Positions 18,020 to 27,017 of a DNA stretch of 64,000 bases are shown piece after piece (the first letter of the stretch is position 1; each line of letters opens with the position of its first letter). The notes under the pieces are model-generated. The model was not told the origin of the DNA, did no database searches, and saw only the letters and a list, made by a program, of their open reading frames with translations. Position numbers and translations under genes: made by a program. The DNA lies in NCBI GenBank assembly GCA_964549105.1, contig CAZJTZ010000002.1, positions 124,001-188,000 of the forward strand, given 5' to 3'. Source of the stretch: Hydrogenedens sp964549105. GTDB lineage: Bacteria > Hydrogenedentota > Hydrogenedentia > Hydrogenedentales > Hydrogenedentaceae.

Positions 18020-19807
18020 ATGATACAGAGGACTTTGTTTATTGTCTCCGCTATAGTGTTCACACAGGCATTTGCTTTTGCGGACCCAAACTCATTCTAC
18101 CCCAGAGGAGAAATAGAGAAACGAATCCAATGGGTGCAGGACCGATTTGATTTTGTTCATGACCCTGCTTATACAGATTCATTTATCTTGCAGGATGTCA
18201 GACTCAATCCGGATACACCCCGTCGTTTCCAGGAGTTTAGTGGAGACATTTCGGGCAGATTTTTAGAAGTAATATCATTAGAACCACGAGGTGACTATCA
18301 TAAGGCATGGGCAAAAAGGATTGCTCAGGAAATTATAGAATGTCAGAAGGAAGATGGTAGGTTTGGCAATCCGAACCTGGTATTTACTAAGGACCAGGTC
18401 GGTAGAGACCACATGGCGTTGCTATGGGGCAATGGCAGATTGTTGGTAGGGTTAATCACTTATTATCAAGTAAATAAAGACTCTGCAATATTGGAAGCAT
18501 GCAGGAAGATGGGAGATTTTTTCATCGCCATTTTTGAGGAGTGTTCTCAGCCCGATGTGATTAAGCGTCTGGAAAAACAGGGCGCCAATGGATTTATATG
18601 CTTTACTCAATGGAGCGAAGGGTTAGAACTGCTTGCTCGTGCTACGGGTGATAACAAGTATCACGAAACGGCAATGAAAATGGAGCCGATTCTACAACCG
18701 CCTATAAACCAGCACTCCCATGGATATATTACCACTTTGCGTGGTGACATGCTTATTTGGGAAACGACAAAAGACCCGGAAATTTTGGCAAGAAATGAAA
18801 AAAGATTTGCACAACTCGTTCAAGAAAATTGGATACAAACTAATGGCGGAGTCCCAGAATATTTCAATAAGACTTATCCAAGAGATGAAGGTTGTTCGGA
18901 GGCAGATTTGTTCCGTTGGTGTTTGCAATTATGGAAAGCCACAGAGAAAGAGGGATACCTGGAATATGCAGAACAATGTCTATTTAACAGTCTGTTCCCA
19001 AACCAGTTTGAAACAGGCGATTTTGGACATCATACATTTGACTCGATGGGATATGTGCCTTCCCCCGGACCGGGTCGAGCCTGGTGGTGTTGCACCATGC
19101 ACGGCTTGTGTGCCTTACATGACTTAAAACAGTGCGTAATAAATATGCCAACCGATGGAAAAATTCAAGTTAACCTTTTCCTCAGTGGAGAATATTATGG
19201 AAAAGATTTTGTACTCAAAGCCTCACGATTAGAGAGTAAAAATGGAACATTTGAATACGATATAGACTGGTTAAAAACACCGACAGGGGAGTGGACCCTG
19301 TCTATTCGTCATCCATCCTGGGCAGAAACGATAGAAGTGATAATAGATAATACACCAGAATTTACAAGTTCCAAACCGGGAATGGTTACTGTTAAGCGTG
19401 TATGGGAAGCAGGAAACAGAGTGCAAATAAAAATTCAACCCAAAGTTAGATTTGTGAACACAGAATTAAAAGAGATTCCCTATGAACAATTATCCAATCT
19501 TCAAAAAATTGCGATATTTGTAGGACCCTGGCTAATGGGTATCAATTCCGTTGAAAATTCTATGTTCCATGGTGAACCGTATAGTGATAACATCATTTTT
19601 CTACCCGATAACTTTCAGGAACTACAACAAAAGATAGTTTTCACAAACGAGGCACGCTTTCCACTTCAATCAGGACCGCATTTAACAGTTACTTATCAAC
19701 ATTCTGGATTTTCGGAACCATGCGAGGTTACCTTCAGTCCTGTTTCCGAACGCAGTCGCCATGTCGAGGCTACCTTTACCTTCTGGCACAACATCAAGAA
19801 ACAGTAA
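18020..19807 (+). CDS. Secreted GH127-like (DUF1680) glycoside hydrolase
   Basis: The 595-residue protein has a signal peptide (cleavage near Ala21). An (alpha/alpha)6-barrel-type catalytic domain resembles beta-L-arabinofuranosidases of GH127 and relatives. Features that fit are the EGCSEADLFRW segment and the paired cysteines WWCCTMHG (Cys357-Cys358). In characterised GH127 enzymes a glutamate and three cysteines bind zinc and one cysteine is the nucleophile. The usual 'CCPxN' is here CCTMH, so the subfamily is uncertain. A C-terminal beta domain follows from ~residue 400. It would act on arabinose-containing or related glycans outside the cytoplasm. AGAGGA precedes the ATG. The gene diverges from purU. 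Confidence 0.8.
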   Translation: MIQRTLFIVSAIVFTQAFAFADPNSFYPRGEIEKRIQWVQDRFDFVHDPAYTDSFILQDVRLNPDTPRRFQEFSGDISGRFLEVISLEPRGDYHKAWAKRIAQEIIECQKEDGRFGNPNLVFTKDQVGRDHMALLWGNGRLLVGLITYYQVNKDSAILEACRKMGDFFIAIFEECSQPDVIKRLEKQGANGFICFTQWSEGLELLARATGDNKYHETAMKMEPILQPPINQHSHGYITTLRGDMLIWETTKDPEILARNEKRFAQLVQENWIQTNGGVPEYFNKTYPRDEGCSEADLFRWCLQLWKATEKEGYLEYAEQCLFNSLFPNQFETGDFGHHTFDSMGYVPSPGPGRAWWCCTMHGLCALHDLKQCVINMPTDGKIQVNLFLSGEYYGKDFVLKASRLESKNGTFEYDIDWLKTPTGEWTLSIRHPSWAETIEVIIDNTPEFTSSKPGMVTVKRVWEAGNRVQIKIQPKVRFVNTELKEIPYEQLSNLQKIAIFVGPWLMGINSVENSMFHGEPYSDNIIFLPDNFQELQQKIVFTNEARFPLQSGPHLTVTYQHSGFSEPCEVTFSPVSERSRHVEATFTFWHNIKKQ

Positions 19808-20161
19808 TCATTACAATTTATTTACGAACCATTCCCATGGAGGGGTAGTTGCGTCCTCTTTTTTTATAGGCAGGAAGCCTGTGCTACGACTAAAAACATT
19901 GTTTATTTTGTTTAACAAAAAATAAAAAGTAGGAACAATTCATGAATTACCCCTACAACGAGATTACCGCATTAAAAGAATTATGCCGTTGTCATGTTAA
20001 GCATAGGAGAGAAAGCACTTCTATATTATGCAATTTTATTCAGCAATTATTTTTATAATGTGAAATGTCCTGTAATTCGGTCATAATAAATTAGATTTAA
20101 CTGATACCTTGTTTATATAATTTTTCCAAAACAAATTGGAGGACGAGCAATTTTTTCCAGG
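19808..20161. other. Intergenic gap with two palindromic repeat elements
   Basis: No gene is seen in 354 bases. AGGC-aggaa-GCCT lies near 19868-19880 and is followed by GTGCTAC. The longer palindrome at 19929-19956 is listed separately. These are the same style of element as in the gap at 2.8-3.8 kb. The last 60 bases before 20162 contain GGAGGACGAG, a rather distant ribosome site for the next gene. Confidence 0.55.
19929..19956. repeat. Dispersed palindrome (GTAGG…AATTCATGAATT…CCTAC)
   Basis: The 28-base element has the perfect 12-bp palindrome AATTCATGAATT at its centre. GTAGG and CCTAC arms extend the stem with two mismatches. This matches, as I remember it, a very widespread intergenic palindrome of the type 'GTAGGGGCAATTCATGAATTGCCCCTAC'. 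Confidence 0.65.
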
Positions 20162-23100
20162 ATGCCGTTAAATAAAGTAAAACGATATGTTTTGTTTTCT
20201 TTGGAAATTCTTTTTCCCCTTCTCCTTTTTGTAGGTTCTATTATAGTGGCACAATACTGTTTGAAAGAATGGCATGGACCCGGGGGGAGTATCTCAACCG
20301 ATTTATATATCCCATCAGTTATGTTTGCCTGTGGGAAAGGGCTTGTAAATGTAAATCCTACAGAGGTTCCTCATCTACGGTCGTTTTTGGATTTTAATGA
20401 ACAGGTTTTCCTTCCCGAATATATTCCCCATGACCTCAAAATTCAGGAGTTGGACCAATATGAGCAATATCATCGATATCTTGTGTTTACGGTTGGATTG
20501 ATATGGCGATTGTTGGGTGTATCGTGGGAAGTGCTGAAATGGTTTTTGATAGTATTGTATGCAATCACAGTGCTAATTGTTTATGGTATGGCAAGGGTAT
20601 TTATGCCCTCCTATTTTGCTTTTTTTGTTGGATATAGCTTTTTAGATGCACAAGCCCCGTTAATTATACTTCCTATCCTGCGTGATTTTGCTCGTGCACC
20701 TTTTATCTTTGCAATTCTGTTAATTCTGTTTCTACTCTCTTATAGAAGGCTTACCCAACGCAGGTATATTCTATATTGTTTATTACTGGGATTAGTTGCA
20801 GGGATAGGTATCGGTTTCCGTCGCGATTTGCTAATGTTTGTGCTCCTATCACTCATTGTTCTGGCGATTTTTCCATCGCAAAACCGTATTCCAAAAATAT
20901 CTGTGCGATTAGTAGGCATTGCAATTGTGGTTATTGTATTTCTACTTTCTTCCTATCCCATTCTCCAATCATTTCAACGGTTTGGGACACTGGGCTGGCA
21001 CGATATACTTATGGGCTGTGGAACAGAACACGATGATATGGCAGGACTGGAACGCACTAACTATGAACGAGTCCCCAAATATAATGATTTACTCGTTTCT
21101 GCCAGCGCTGATGCCTATTGCTATTTTAATAAGCCTTTAAAGGACTATGAATACTCAATCAAAAGGGACCCTGAATTAGAGAAACGAGAATTATTCTTTG
21201 CTTACCTTTACTGGTTCCCCGCAGATATGTTGATACGCACTTATTCCGCCATTGCCCGTATTTTAGACCGTATTCTAACAAGTGCTTTACCAATAAATCC
21301 TTATCGCACAGGACTATCGCTTGGCATTATGGCTCTATTTATGGCAATTGATTTTCGTAAGGGACTCTGCTTCAATATTATTCTCTTGTATTGTATGGCT
21401 ATCCAAACTTTGCAGTTCAATTTTCGGCATAACTTTTATCTTGCTTTTATTCCATGGTTGTTATATTCTTTGTTCTTTTACTGGCTGATAGCAGGAATCT
21501 ACCATGTATGGCGAGAGGGGAGAAAGCAATGGGAAGATAATTGGGATAGATTGAAAAAAATTATGAAACGATTTTGTATTATCTCATTTACAGGAATTTT
21601 TTTTGCTCTGGGGTTTTTGATAGTAATTCGGCAGGTTCAAAGTTATCAACTCAGTCGTTTGTTTCGGACATATCAGTCTGCTGAGTTAGTACCTGTTTCT
21701 TATAAGACATATTCGGATGAGGAAAAAACTATTTATTCGCTTGAAAAACCATTATTCCTCAGGTTTGAAGAGCGTTTATCACCCGATTGTGGTTTCGCCT
21801 TAAACATGCTGGTTGTAGATTTTACTATAAATACATTTTCTGGATGTTTTGAAGTATTATATGATGGAGGAAATGATTTTTCTCATGAATTAACCCTATT
21901 ACACCACGGCAAATTGCAAGATAGCCCGACTCATGTTCGATATTTTATACCTATTTATGAAAATTTTGTAGATTCAACTTTTGATTGGAATCGTTTCGTT
22001 GGACTACGGATAAAAGATTTTCAAAATATAAAAGTGGAGGGAATGTATAAGATATGCAATATGGAACATATACCTCTGGCTATCAATGTATATTTTTCTA
22101 ATAATGAATTGCCACAGTTATATCAAAAAATAGCACCTTATTCTAAAGAAAATATAAATCCATTATGGAGGCCCTATCAAGTTCCACCCCGACAGGCACT
22201 TATTAATGATACAAGGAGTGCCTTTTTTAGTGGCGAAACACAGAAAGCATATTCAATCCTTCAAGAAGCAATGGAACGAGAGTCATGCAATATGGAATAT
22301 GGATTTGTTTTAGCAAATTTTTACGAGGAATCTGGACATATAGAGGAAGCAAAACAAACTTTAATTAAATTGCTTATAAATAGACCTCATGACCCATTAA
22401 TTGGGATAAATTTGAATTCACTGATATTAAGAACTATACAATCACAACAAGAAAGACAAAATTTTTGGGAGCAGATAGCAAACCAACTTTCCGATTCTTC
22501 TATTGTATGGTATTATTATGCAAAAAATTCCACAGACCCTGATGTAAGCAAAAAGGCTCTTTCAAAAGCAATTTCTTTGAACAATGAAATCACTATAGCA
22601 ACTTCTATTACAAGTTCTTATTACAGTTTGAACGAAATCTTTTCAAAATCTATGAAAAAGGAACAGAACGGAGAAGAATCTCTTTGCTCCAGTATCCCCC
22701 TAAGAACTCAAATTTCTTATATGCTAACTTCAGGAATGTATTTAAATAAAATTGATAACTATCAAAAAGCCCTTGAAATACTTCAACTACTTCAAAAAAT
22801 TGTTCCTGACCTCTATCTCGTTTACCCACCTATTATATATTCCATTATTCATTTGCCTGAACCAGATATCTATACCGTATTGTATTATGCTAAAACAATA
22901 GCTATATTAAACCCATACAAATTAGAACCAATTACACAACTTGAAGATATTTACAATAACATTCCCCCAGATTTGGATGTAAAATGGGTAGAGATATGGC
23001 AAGAACTTGAAAAAAACTGTCCTGATTCACCATGTATTCTATGTGGATTAGGTCGTGCGTATGAATTAGAGAAACAAAACCAGGAAGCAGAACAGGCATA

Positions 23101-23284
23101 CAAAAAAGCAATCAAATATGCCCGAAAATCGGAATCTTGTGCACCACTTGCATATTATCGTTTAGCATTACTTTACAATCAAATCAACCGCAAAGACGAT
23201 GCAATATATATATTGAAAAAAGGAATAAAAAAATATCCCGATAATGGTGCATTAGTAAAATATTTAGAACAGTTACAACAATAA
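20162..23284 (+). CDS. Large multi-pass membrane protein with C-terminal TPRs (putative GT-C-like)
   Basis: The product is 1,040 residues. Residues ~1-480 hold about ten membrane segments, with a large first periplasmic loop (residues ~32-110, containing STDLYIPSVMFACG). This is a topology common in GT-C glycosyltransferases of the dolichyl-mannose or PMT kind. Residues ~485-640 form an extracytoplasmic beta-rich part. The remainder (about 660-1035) is a TPR array (ARSAFFSGETQKAYSILQEA, YGFVLANFYEESGHIEEAKQ, GLGRAYELEKQNQEAEQAY, AYYRLALLYNQINRKDDA). Catalytic residues cannot be assigned. The plan matches the protein at 3772 and suggests glycan transfer coupled to protein docking. The SGNH hydrolase gene follows after 26 bases. 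Confidence 0.7.
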   Translation: MPLNKVKRYVLFSLEILFPLLLFVGSIIVAQYCLKEWHGPGGSISTDLYIPSVMFACGKGLVNVNPTEVPHLRSFLDFNEQVFLPEYIPHDLKIQELDQYEQYHRYLVFTVGLIWRLLGVSWEVLKWFLIVLYAITVLIVYGMARVFMPSYFAFFVGYSFLDAQAPLIILPILRDFARAPFIFAILLILFLLSYRRLTQRRYILYCLLLGLVAGIGIGFRRDLLMFVLLSLIVLAIFPSQNRIPKISVRLVGIAIVVIVFLLSSYPILQSFQRFGTLGWHDILMGCGTEHDDMAGLERTNYERVPKYNDLLVSASADAYCYFNKPLKDYEYSIKRDPELEKRELFFAYLYWFPADMLIRTYSAIARILDRILTSALPINPYRTGLSLGIMALFMAIDFRKGLCFNIILLYCMAIQTLQFNFRHNFYLAFIPWLLYSLFFYWLIAGIYHVWREGRKQWEDNWDRLKKIMKRFCIISFTGIFFALGFLIVIRQVQSYQLSRLFRTYQSAELVPVSYKTYSDEEKTIYSLEKPLFLRFEERLSPDCGFALNMLVVDFTINTFSGCFEVLYDGGNDFSHELTLLHHGKLQDSPTHVRYFIPIYENFVDSTFDWNRFVGLRIKDFQNIKVEGMYKICNMEHIPLAINVYFSNNELPQLYQKIAPYSKENINPLWRPYQVPPRQALINDTRSAFFSGETQKAYSILQEAMERESCNMEYGFVLANFYEESGHIEEAKQTLIKLLINRPHDPLIGINLNSLILRTIQSQQERQNFWEQIANQLSDSSIVWYYYAKNSTDPDVSKKALSKAISLNNEITIATSITSSYYSLNEIFSKSMKKEQNGEESLCSSIPLRTQISYMLTSGMYLNKIDNYQKALEILQLLQKIVPDLYLVYPPIIYSIIHLPEPDIYTVLYYAKTIAILNPYKLEPITQLEDIYNNIPPDLDVKWVEIWQELEKNCPDSPCILCGLGRAYELEKQNQEAEQAYKKAIKYARKSESCAPLAYYRLALLYNQINRKDDAIYILKKGIKKYPDNGALVKYLEQLQQ

Positions 23285-23310
23285 TTTATCTATAACATAT
23301 AATTAAAAAC

Positions 23311-24852
23311 ATGAAAAAACTTCTACATATATTTTATCTATTTTTTGTTTTAGTAATATGGCTGTTCGTTGCATGTTTAGCATTAGAAGTAGGTGCAAGG
23401 GTATTCTTCTGGGGTGCAGGTTATCTTTATAACTCCTATTTTGAGAAGCAAAATTCAAAAGTTTACCGTGTGGTAAAGATGAGTGAGGAATTGCAAAGAG
23501 TTGAAAATAAAAAAGAAACAAGTACCCCATCCCAAGAAACAGTAGAAAACACTACCCCTCTTACCTCTGACCCGAGTGTGGTGGTTTATAACGATTATCC
23601 CTGCGGCAAGGATTATGAATTAACATTGGAAGGTGTTGTGGAAGCACATTTTGATAAACGAGGGAACTTGATTGAGTCTCACGGCGACCCTATATTTGAA
23701 AGGCATTTGCTAAACCGTTTACAAGGGATTGAATATGGGTATTTTGACCTATCATGGAGCACATTATTAAAAGCCATTCAATCACCTCCTGCCGAACCTT
23801 TGTCTCTTCAACTAAAATATGATGACATCTTTTCTCACCAGTATAATGTTCAAGTCTATACTAAGGGAGAACAAACAGTTGTCCTTGCTAAAGAGAATCG
23901 CAAAGATTACCCTCTTTCTCTAAAAACGATAGGATTACCTGTTAAGGAAGATTCTCCATGGATAGTTTTTCAATTTATGTATAAACCCCATTATAAGGCA
24001 CCTGGTCTAATTCCTAACACAAATAATTTTGGCTTTCGCGATGAGGATGTGATTGTACCTAAGCCTAAAGGATTATTGCGGATTGTCTGCGTTGGAGGTT
24101 CTACAACAGAAGAAGGGAATGATACACAATCTACCTACCCGAATATTATGGAACGCAAGTTAAGGAACTATTTCAATACTGATAAGATTGATGTAGTGAA
24201 CTGTGGTATATGTGGGGGTAGGTCGTTTAGTGAATGTCGCCGTATTAATGATTATCTGCAACTCGAGCCTGACTTGCTTGTATATTATAACGCTATAAAC
24301 GATATTTGCTATCACTACATGCCTGTATGGCTATCTCTTCCAAATCCTTATAAAAAAATCTTTTCCAAATCTACATTTTTGAACCATCTGTTTAATGAAA
24401 AACTTCTTCCGTCCGATGAATACATAGCCGAATATCTGCGAGGTACAATATTACGAAATTTAGGTGCTATGAACTGTGCCTGTAAGAAGCGAGGCGTTCA
24501 GATGGCAATTTGCAGTTTTGCCTATCCGAGGTTGAAGTGGTATCAAATTATGGGTAAACTCTATTGCGATTTTAATATCCGAAACCTTTGGCTTAGAGGT
24601 CAAGAGATTGATATTTCTTACAGCACATACAAGTATGTGATGAATATTTACAATCGTGAACTTAAAAAATTATGCGAAGAAGAAGGAATTCTTTATATAC
24701 CTGTCGCAGAAGAATTTCAGGCAGGACTTGACCATTTCTCTGATGTTTGCCACATGACGCCTGTGGGTCTGGACACAAAAACAGATATTATCGGTTCTCA
24801 TATTGCCCGCTGGATTGAATCACAAAAAAACCTATCACTATCTACACCGTAA
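23311..24852 (+). CDS. Membrane-anchored SGNH/GDSL hydrolase
   Basis: The 513-residue protein has an N-terminal membrane anchor (residues ~8-35) and a variable middle (about 60-235). An SGNH hydrolase domain follows: block I is VCVGGSTTEEGN with the nucleophile Ser, an Asn-containing block is YYNAINDICYH, and the Asp-His pair is SDVCHMTPVG near the C-terminus. Such enzymes are esterases or acyltransferases, often adding or removing O-acetyl groups on envelope glycans. It lies 26 bases downstream of the large GT-C-like membrane protein, so action on the same glycan is plausible but inferred. I see no clear ribosome-binding site before the ATG. Confidence 0.8.
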   Translation: MKKLLHIFYLFFVLVIWLFVACLALEVGARVFFWGAGYLYNSYFEKQNSKVYRVVKMSEELQRVENKKETSTPSQETVENTTPLTSDPSVVVYNDYPCGKDYELTLEGVVEAHFDKRGNLIESHGDPIFERHLLNRLQGIEYGYFDLSWSTLLKAIQSPPAEPLSLQLKYDDIFSHQYNVQVYTKGEQTVVLAKENRKDYPLSLKTIGLPVKEDSPWIVFQFMYKPHYKAPGLIPNTNNFGFRDEDVIVPKPKGLLRIVCVGGSTTEEGNDTQSTYPNIMERKLRNYFNTDKIDVVNCGICGGRSFSECRRINDYLQLEPDLLVYYNAINDICYHYMPVWLSLPNPYKKIFSKSTFLNHLFNEKLLPSDEYIAEYLRGTILRNLGAMNCACKKRGVQMAICSFAYPRLKWYQIMGKLYCDFNIRNLWLRGQEIDISYSTYKYVMNIYNRELKKLCEEEGILYIPVAEEFQAGLDHFSDVCHMTPVGLDTKTDIIGSHIARWIESQKNLSLSTP

Positions 24853-25074
24853 GTAATCCAGAGTAAATTTATTCTAATTTTACTATTGCTATTCTTTTTT
24901 AACAGGGAACTGTTATTCTGAAAATCGCTATTTGGACGAGTTTTTTTGATAAAACCACACCCACCTGTATGGCACACCTTCTACTATCTGTTTAGCACAG
25001 CAAGGGTGTAATTAAAAAACAAACAACCTGCCTGTAAGAGAATTTATAATAAGTTCTAATATTTTGAATTTTGG

Positions 25075-26658
25075 TTATGCTTCAAGGGTACGGTCAAGGG
25101 TCAGGTTATACCAACCGATACCTAATTTGTTAAGGGCATAACCTACTTCTTTTAAGTAATCACCGTAACACATCATCCAGTGGAAACCGACCATATCTTG
25201 TGCCAGACGATTGGAATCCCCTTCAATCTCTACATCCGTTTGAGAACGACAAATATCAAGAAACGGATTTGCGTTAATCTTACCACGGAAACCAATCCAT
25301 TTCTTGAATTCAAAATCGGGGTCAATTACTGTAACGGGTTCGCCTAGCCGCATTTCCACCTTTGGTGCCGCACCATAGTCAGATTCGTAATGGGTCAATA
25401 TGCGAGCAGGTTCAAGATTTTTGCCATCCACTCTTCGTGGGGCTGTGCAATGGGCAATGGTAACAACACCATGGTGAGGATAAGTTGGGTCTTGCAGGAA
25501 AACAGGCTTAGAACAAATATAATAAAGCAGTACACCCGACGGAATAACAGCAAAATCGGATTCGCAAAATGCCATAGCACCACGGTCGTTGATTAAACTT
25601 AGCGTCATACATGCAGTCGTTTTTGCTTTTGGAATGATGGTGCTCATACAGTTATTGACCGTAATGGCTGGGGCATCAAATTCGTTCATAATTTGCTCAA
25701 ATATTTCAGTTAAGATAAACGCATTTTCAATAAAGGGAATGTCAGTTTCTGTCTTTGTATTCGGCAGATTTAAGTATTGGTTTGTCCATCCTTTTGCTTG
25801 TTCTCGTAGCTTACTATCGTTCAGAGCAGAAGTTATCCGTTTATCCAATTCGCTGTAGGGATAGTCAATGAGTTCCATCTTAAATTTTTCTTTTGTCAAA
25901 TCAGGAGATTTTCTACCACCTTCACCCCAACCGGAAGGTCCACCGATGCAAACAATTTTGCTACCAACAGCATTTTTCAAGCCATAAAAGGCTCGTAAAC
26001 GCCATAAAACATCACCATACTCATCTACAACAACATCTTGCGGTGAAAGACGCGGTTCACCCAATGTATCCACTGCTTTCCTCAAAAAGCGGGGACTAAC
26101 AATTTCATACCAGAGATAAGCGGGACCGCTACGATGTCGGACAAAAACAAGGTGATGTTTGTTCTCACTGAACACAGGGTCAATTTCGCCTACGGCTCCG
26201 TAGATGATAGCCACATCCGCTACGGCATTGCGCGCTTGTTCAATTTCGGAAGGAGTATCTACTGCCATTAAAGGTAAAATTTCCAGAGGAAATTCTGCCT
26301 TCTGTTTCATCTCAGCCAATTCCTTCTCAATTTGCTGACATTCCTTTTGAACATCTTCCTTCGTATGAAAACCACCCCAGGGACGCCAACTGGTTTGTTC
26401 CTGGCGTTGATATAAGTGGTAAGTAAATATGGGCTGAACAACCAACGGTTTCTTTTTTGCAGAAGCAATCGGCTTGTTCAGATATTCCATAGTCGCATTG
26501 GTAGAGGATGTTTCTACGGCTGATAGAATGGCACTTGCTCCAACAGCTGTTCCACCCACTGCTGCAAGGAATGTTCTCCGAGCCATGTTCATCTGTGTCA
26601 AGTCATGTAAGCAACCACAACAAAACTGTGGATGAGAATGTTTATTTTCCTGTGTCAT
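25075..26658 (-). CDS. Tat-exported sugar-isomerase-like protein
   Basis: The 527-residue product has a long polar N-terminus containing HPQFCCGCLHD, then ARRTFLAAVGGTAVGASA (~residues 26-43), a twin-arginine signal. The body resembles the L-fucose/L-arabinose isomerase fold: an alternating alpha/beta N-terminal part (LPLMAVDTPSEIEQARNAVADVAIIYGAVG) and a C-terminal beta domain containing ESDYGAAPKVEMRLGEPVTVIDPDF. Proteins annotated 'sugar isomerase' with Tat signals occur in planctomycete-like genomes. Metal-binding residues are not certain from reading, so enzymatic activity is an open question. AAGGA lies ten bases before the ATG. It is an isolated gene. Confidence 0.62.
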   Translation of the reverse strand: MTQENKHSHPQFCCGCLHDLTQMNMARRTFLAAVGGTAVGASAILSAVETSSTNATMEYLNKPIASAKKKPLVVQPIFTYHLYQRQEQTSWRPWGGFHTKEDVQKECQQIEKELAEMKQKAEFPLEILPLMAVDTPSEIEQARNAVADVAIIYGAVGEIDPVFSENKHHLVFVRHRSGPAYLWYEIVSPRFLRKAVDTLGEPRLSPQDVVVDEYGDVLWRLRAFYGLKNAVGSKIVCIGGPSGWGEGGRKSPDLTKEKFKMELIDYPYSELDKRITSALNDSKLREQAKGWTNQYLNLPNTKTETDIPFIENAFILTEIFEQIMNEFDAPAITVNNCMSTIIPKAKTTACMTLSLINDRGAMAFCESDFAVIPSGVLLYYICSKPVFLQDPTYPHHGVVTIAHCTAPRRVDGKNLEPARILTHYESDYGAAPKVEMRLGEPVTVIDPDFEFKKWIGFRGKINANPFLDICRSQTDVEIEGDSNRLAQDMVGFHWMMCYGDYLKEVGYALNKLGIGWYNLTLDRTLEA

Positions 26659-27017
26659 AATGCTTTTCCTTTCTATAAAAATTTGGAAATGATACTGCTA
26701 TTAATTTTATGGTTTTATTCTATTGAATAAATAGGACAAAAACCAAATTTAAACAAAATATTTATTTACTCCTGGTGTTACTGAAAAAAAGTTTTACCCT
26801 TTGTACAATAACACCCAGAGTGTTTTAACTAAAGACGAAACCTTAAATAAATCAATTATAAAAGTTCTATATTAAATTTGAAGAACGAAAGTGCAATAAA
26901 TGAGGTAAAATAAATTAAAGTTTCTTTATACTTTTTATTTAAACTTCAAGTAGCGGTTTCATTTTCTATTGTTGATATAAAGACTATTATCACAAGGATT
27001 GAGGAGAAAATTACAAA
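26659..27017. other. AT-rich divergent intergenic region
   Basis: This 359-base gap lies between divergent genes (sugar-isomerase-like and phospholipase D). It must contain both promoters, but I see no outstanding hexamer pair. The only structure is an imperfect inverted repeat: CTGGTGTTA at 26772-26780 and TAACACCCAG at 26809-26818, one bulged base, 28-base loop. It could be an operator pair or a structured leader element. No gene or T-run accompanies it. Confidence 0.45.

Noticed and set aside
24900..24915. TAACAG-ggaa-CTGTTA palindrome as a terminator between convergent genes
   Set aside because: The stem is only six pairs and no T-run follows on either strand.
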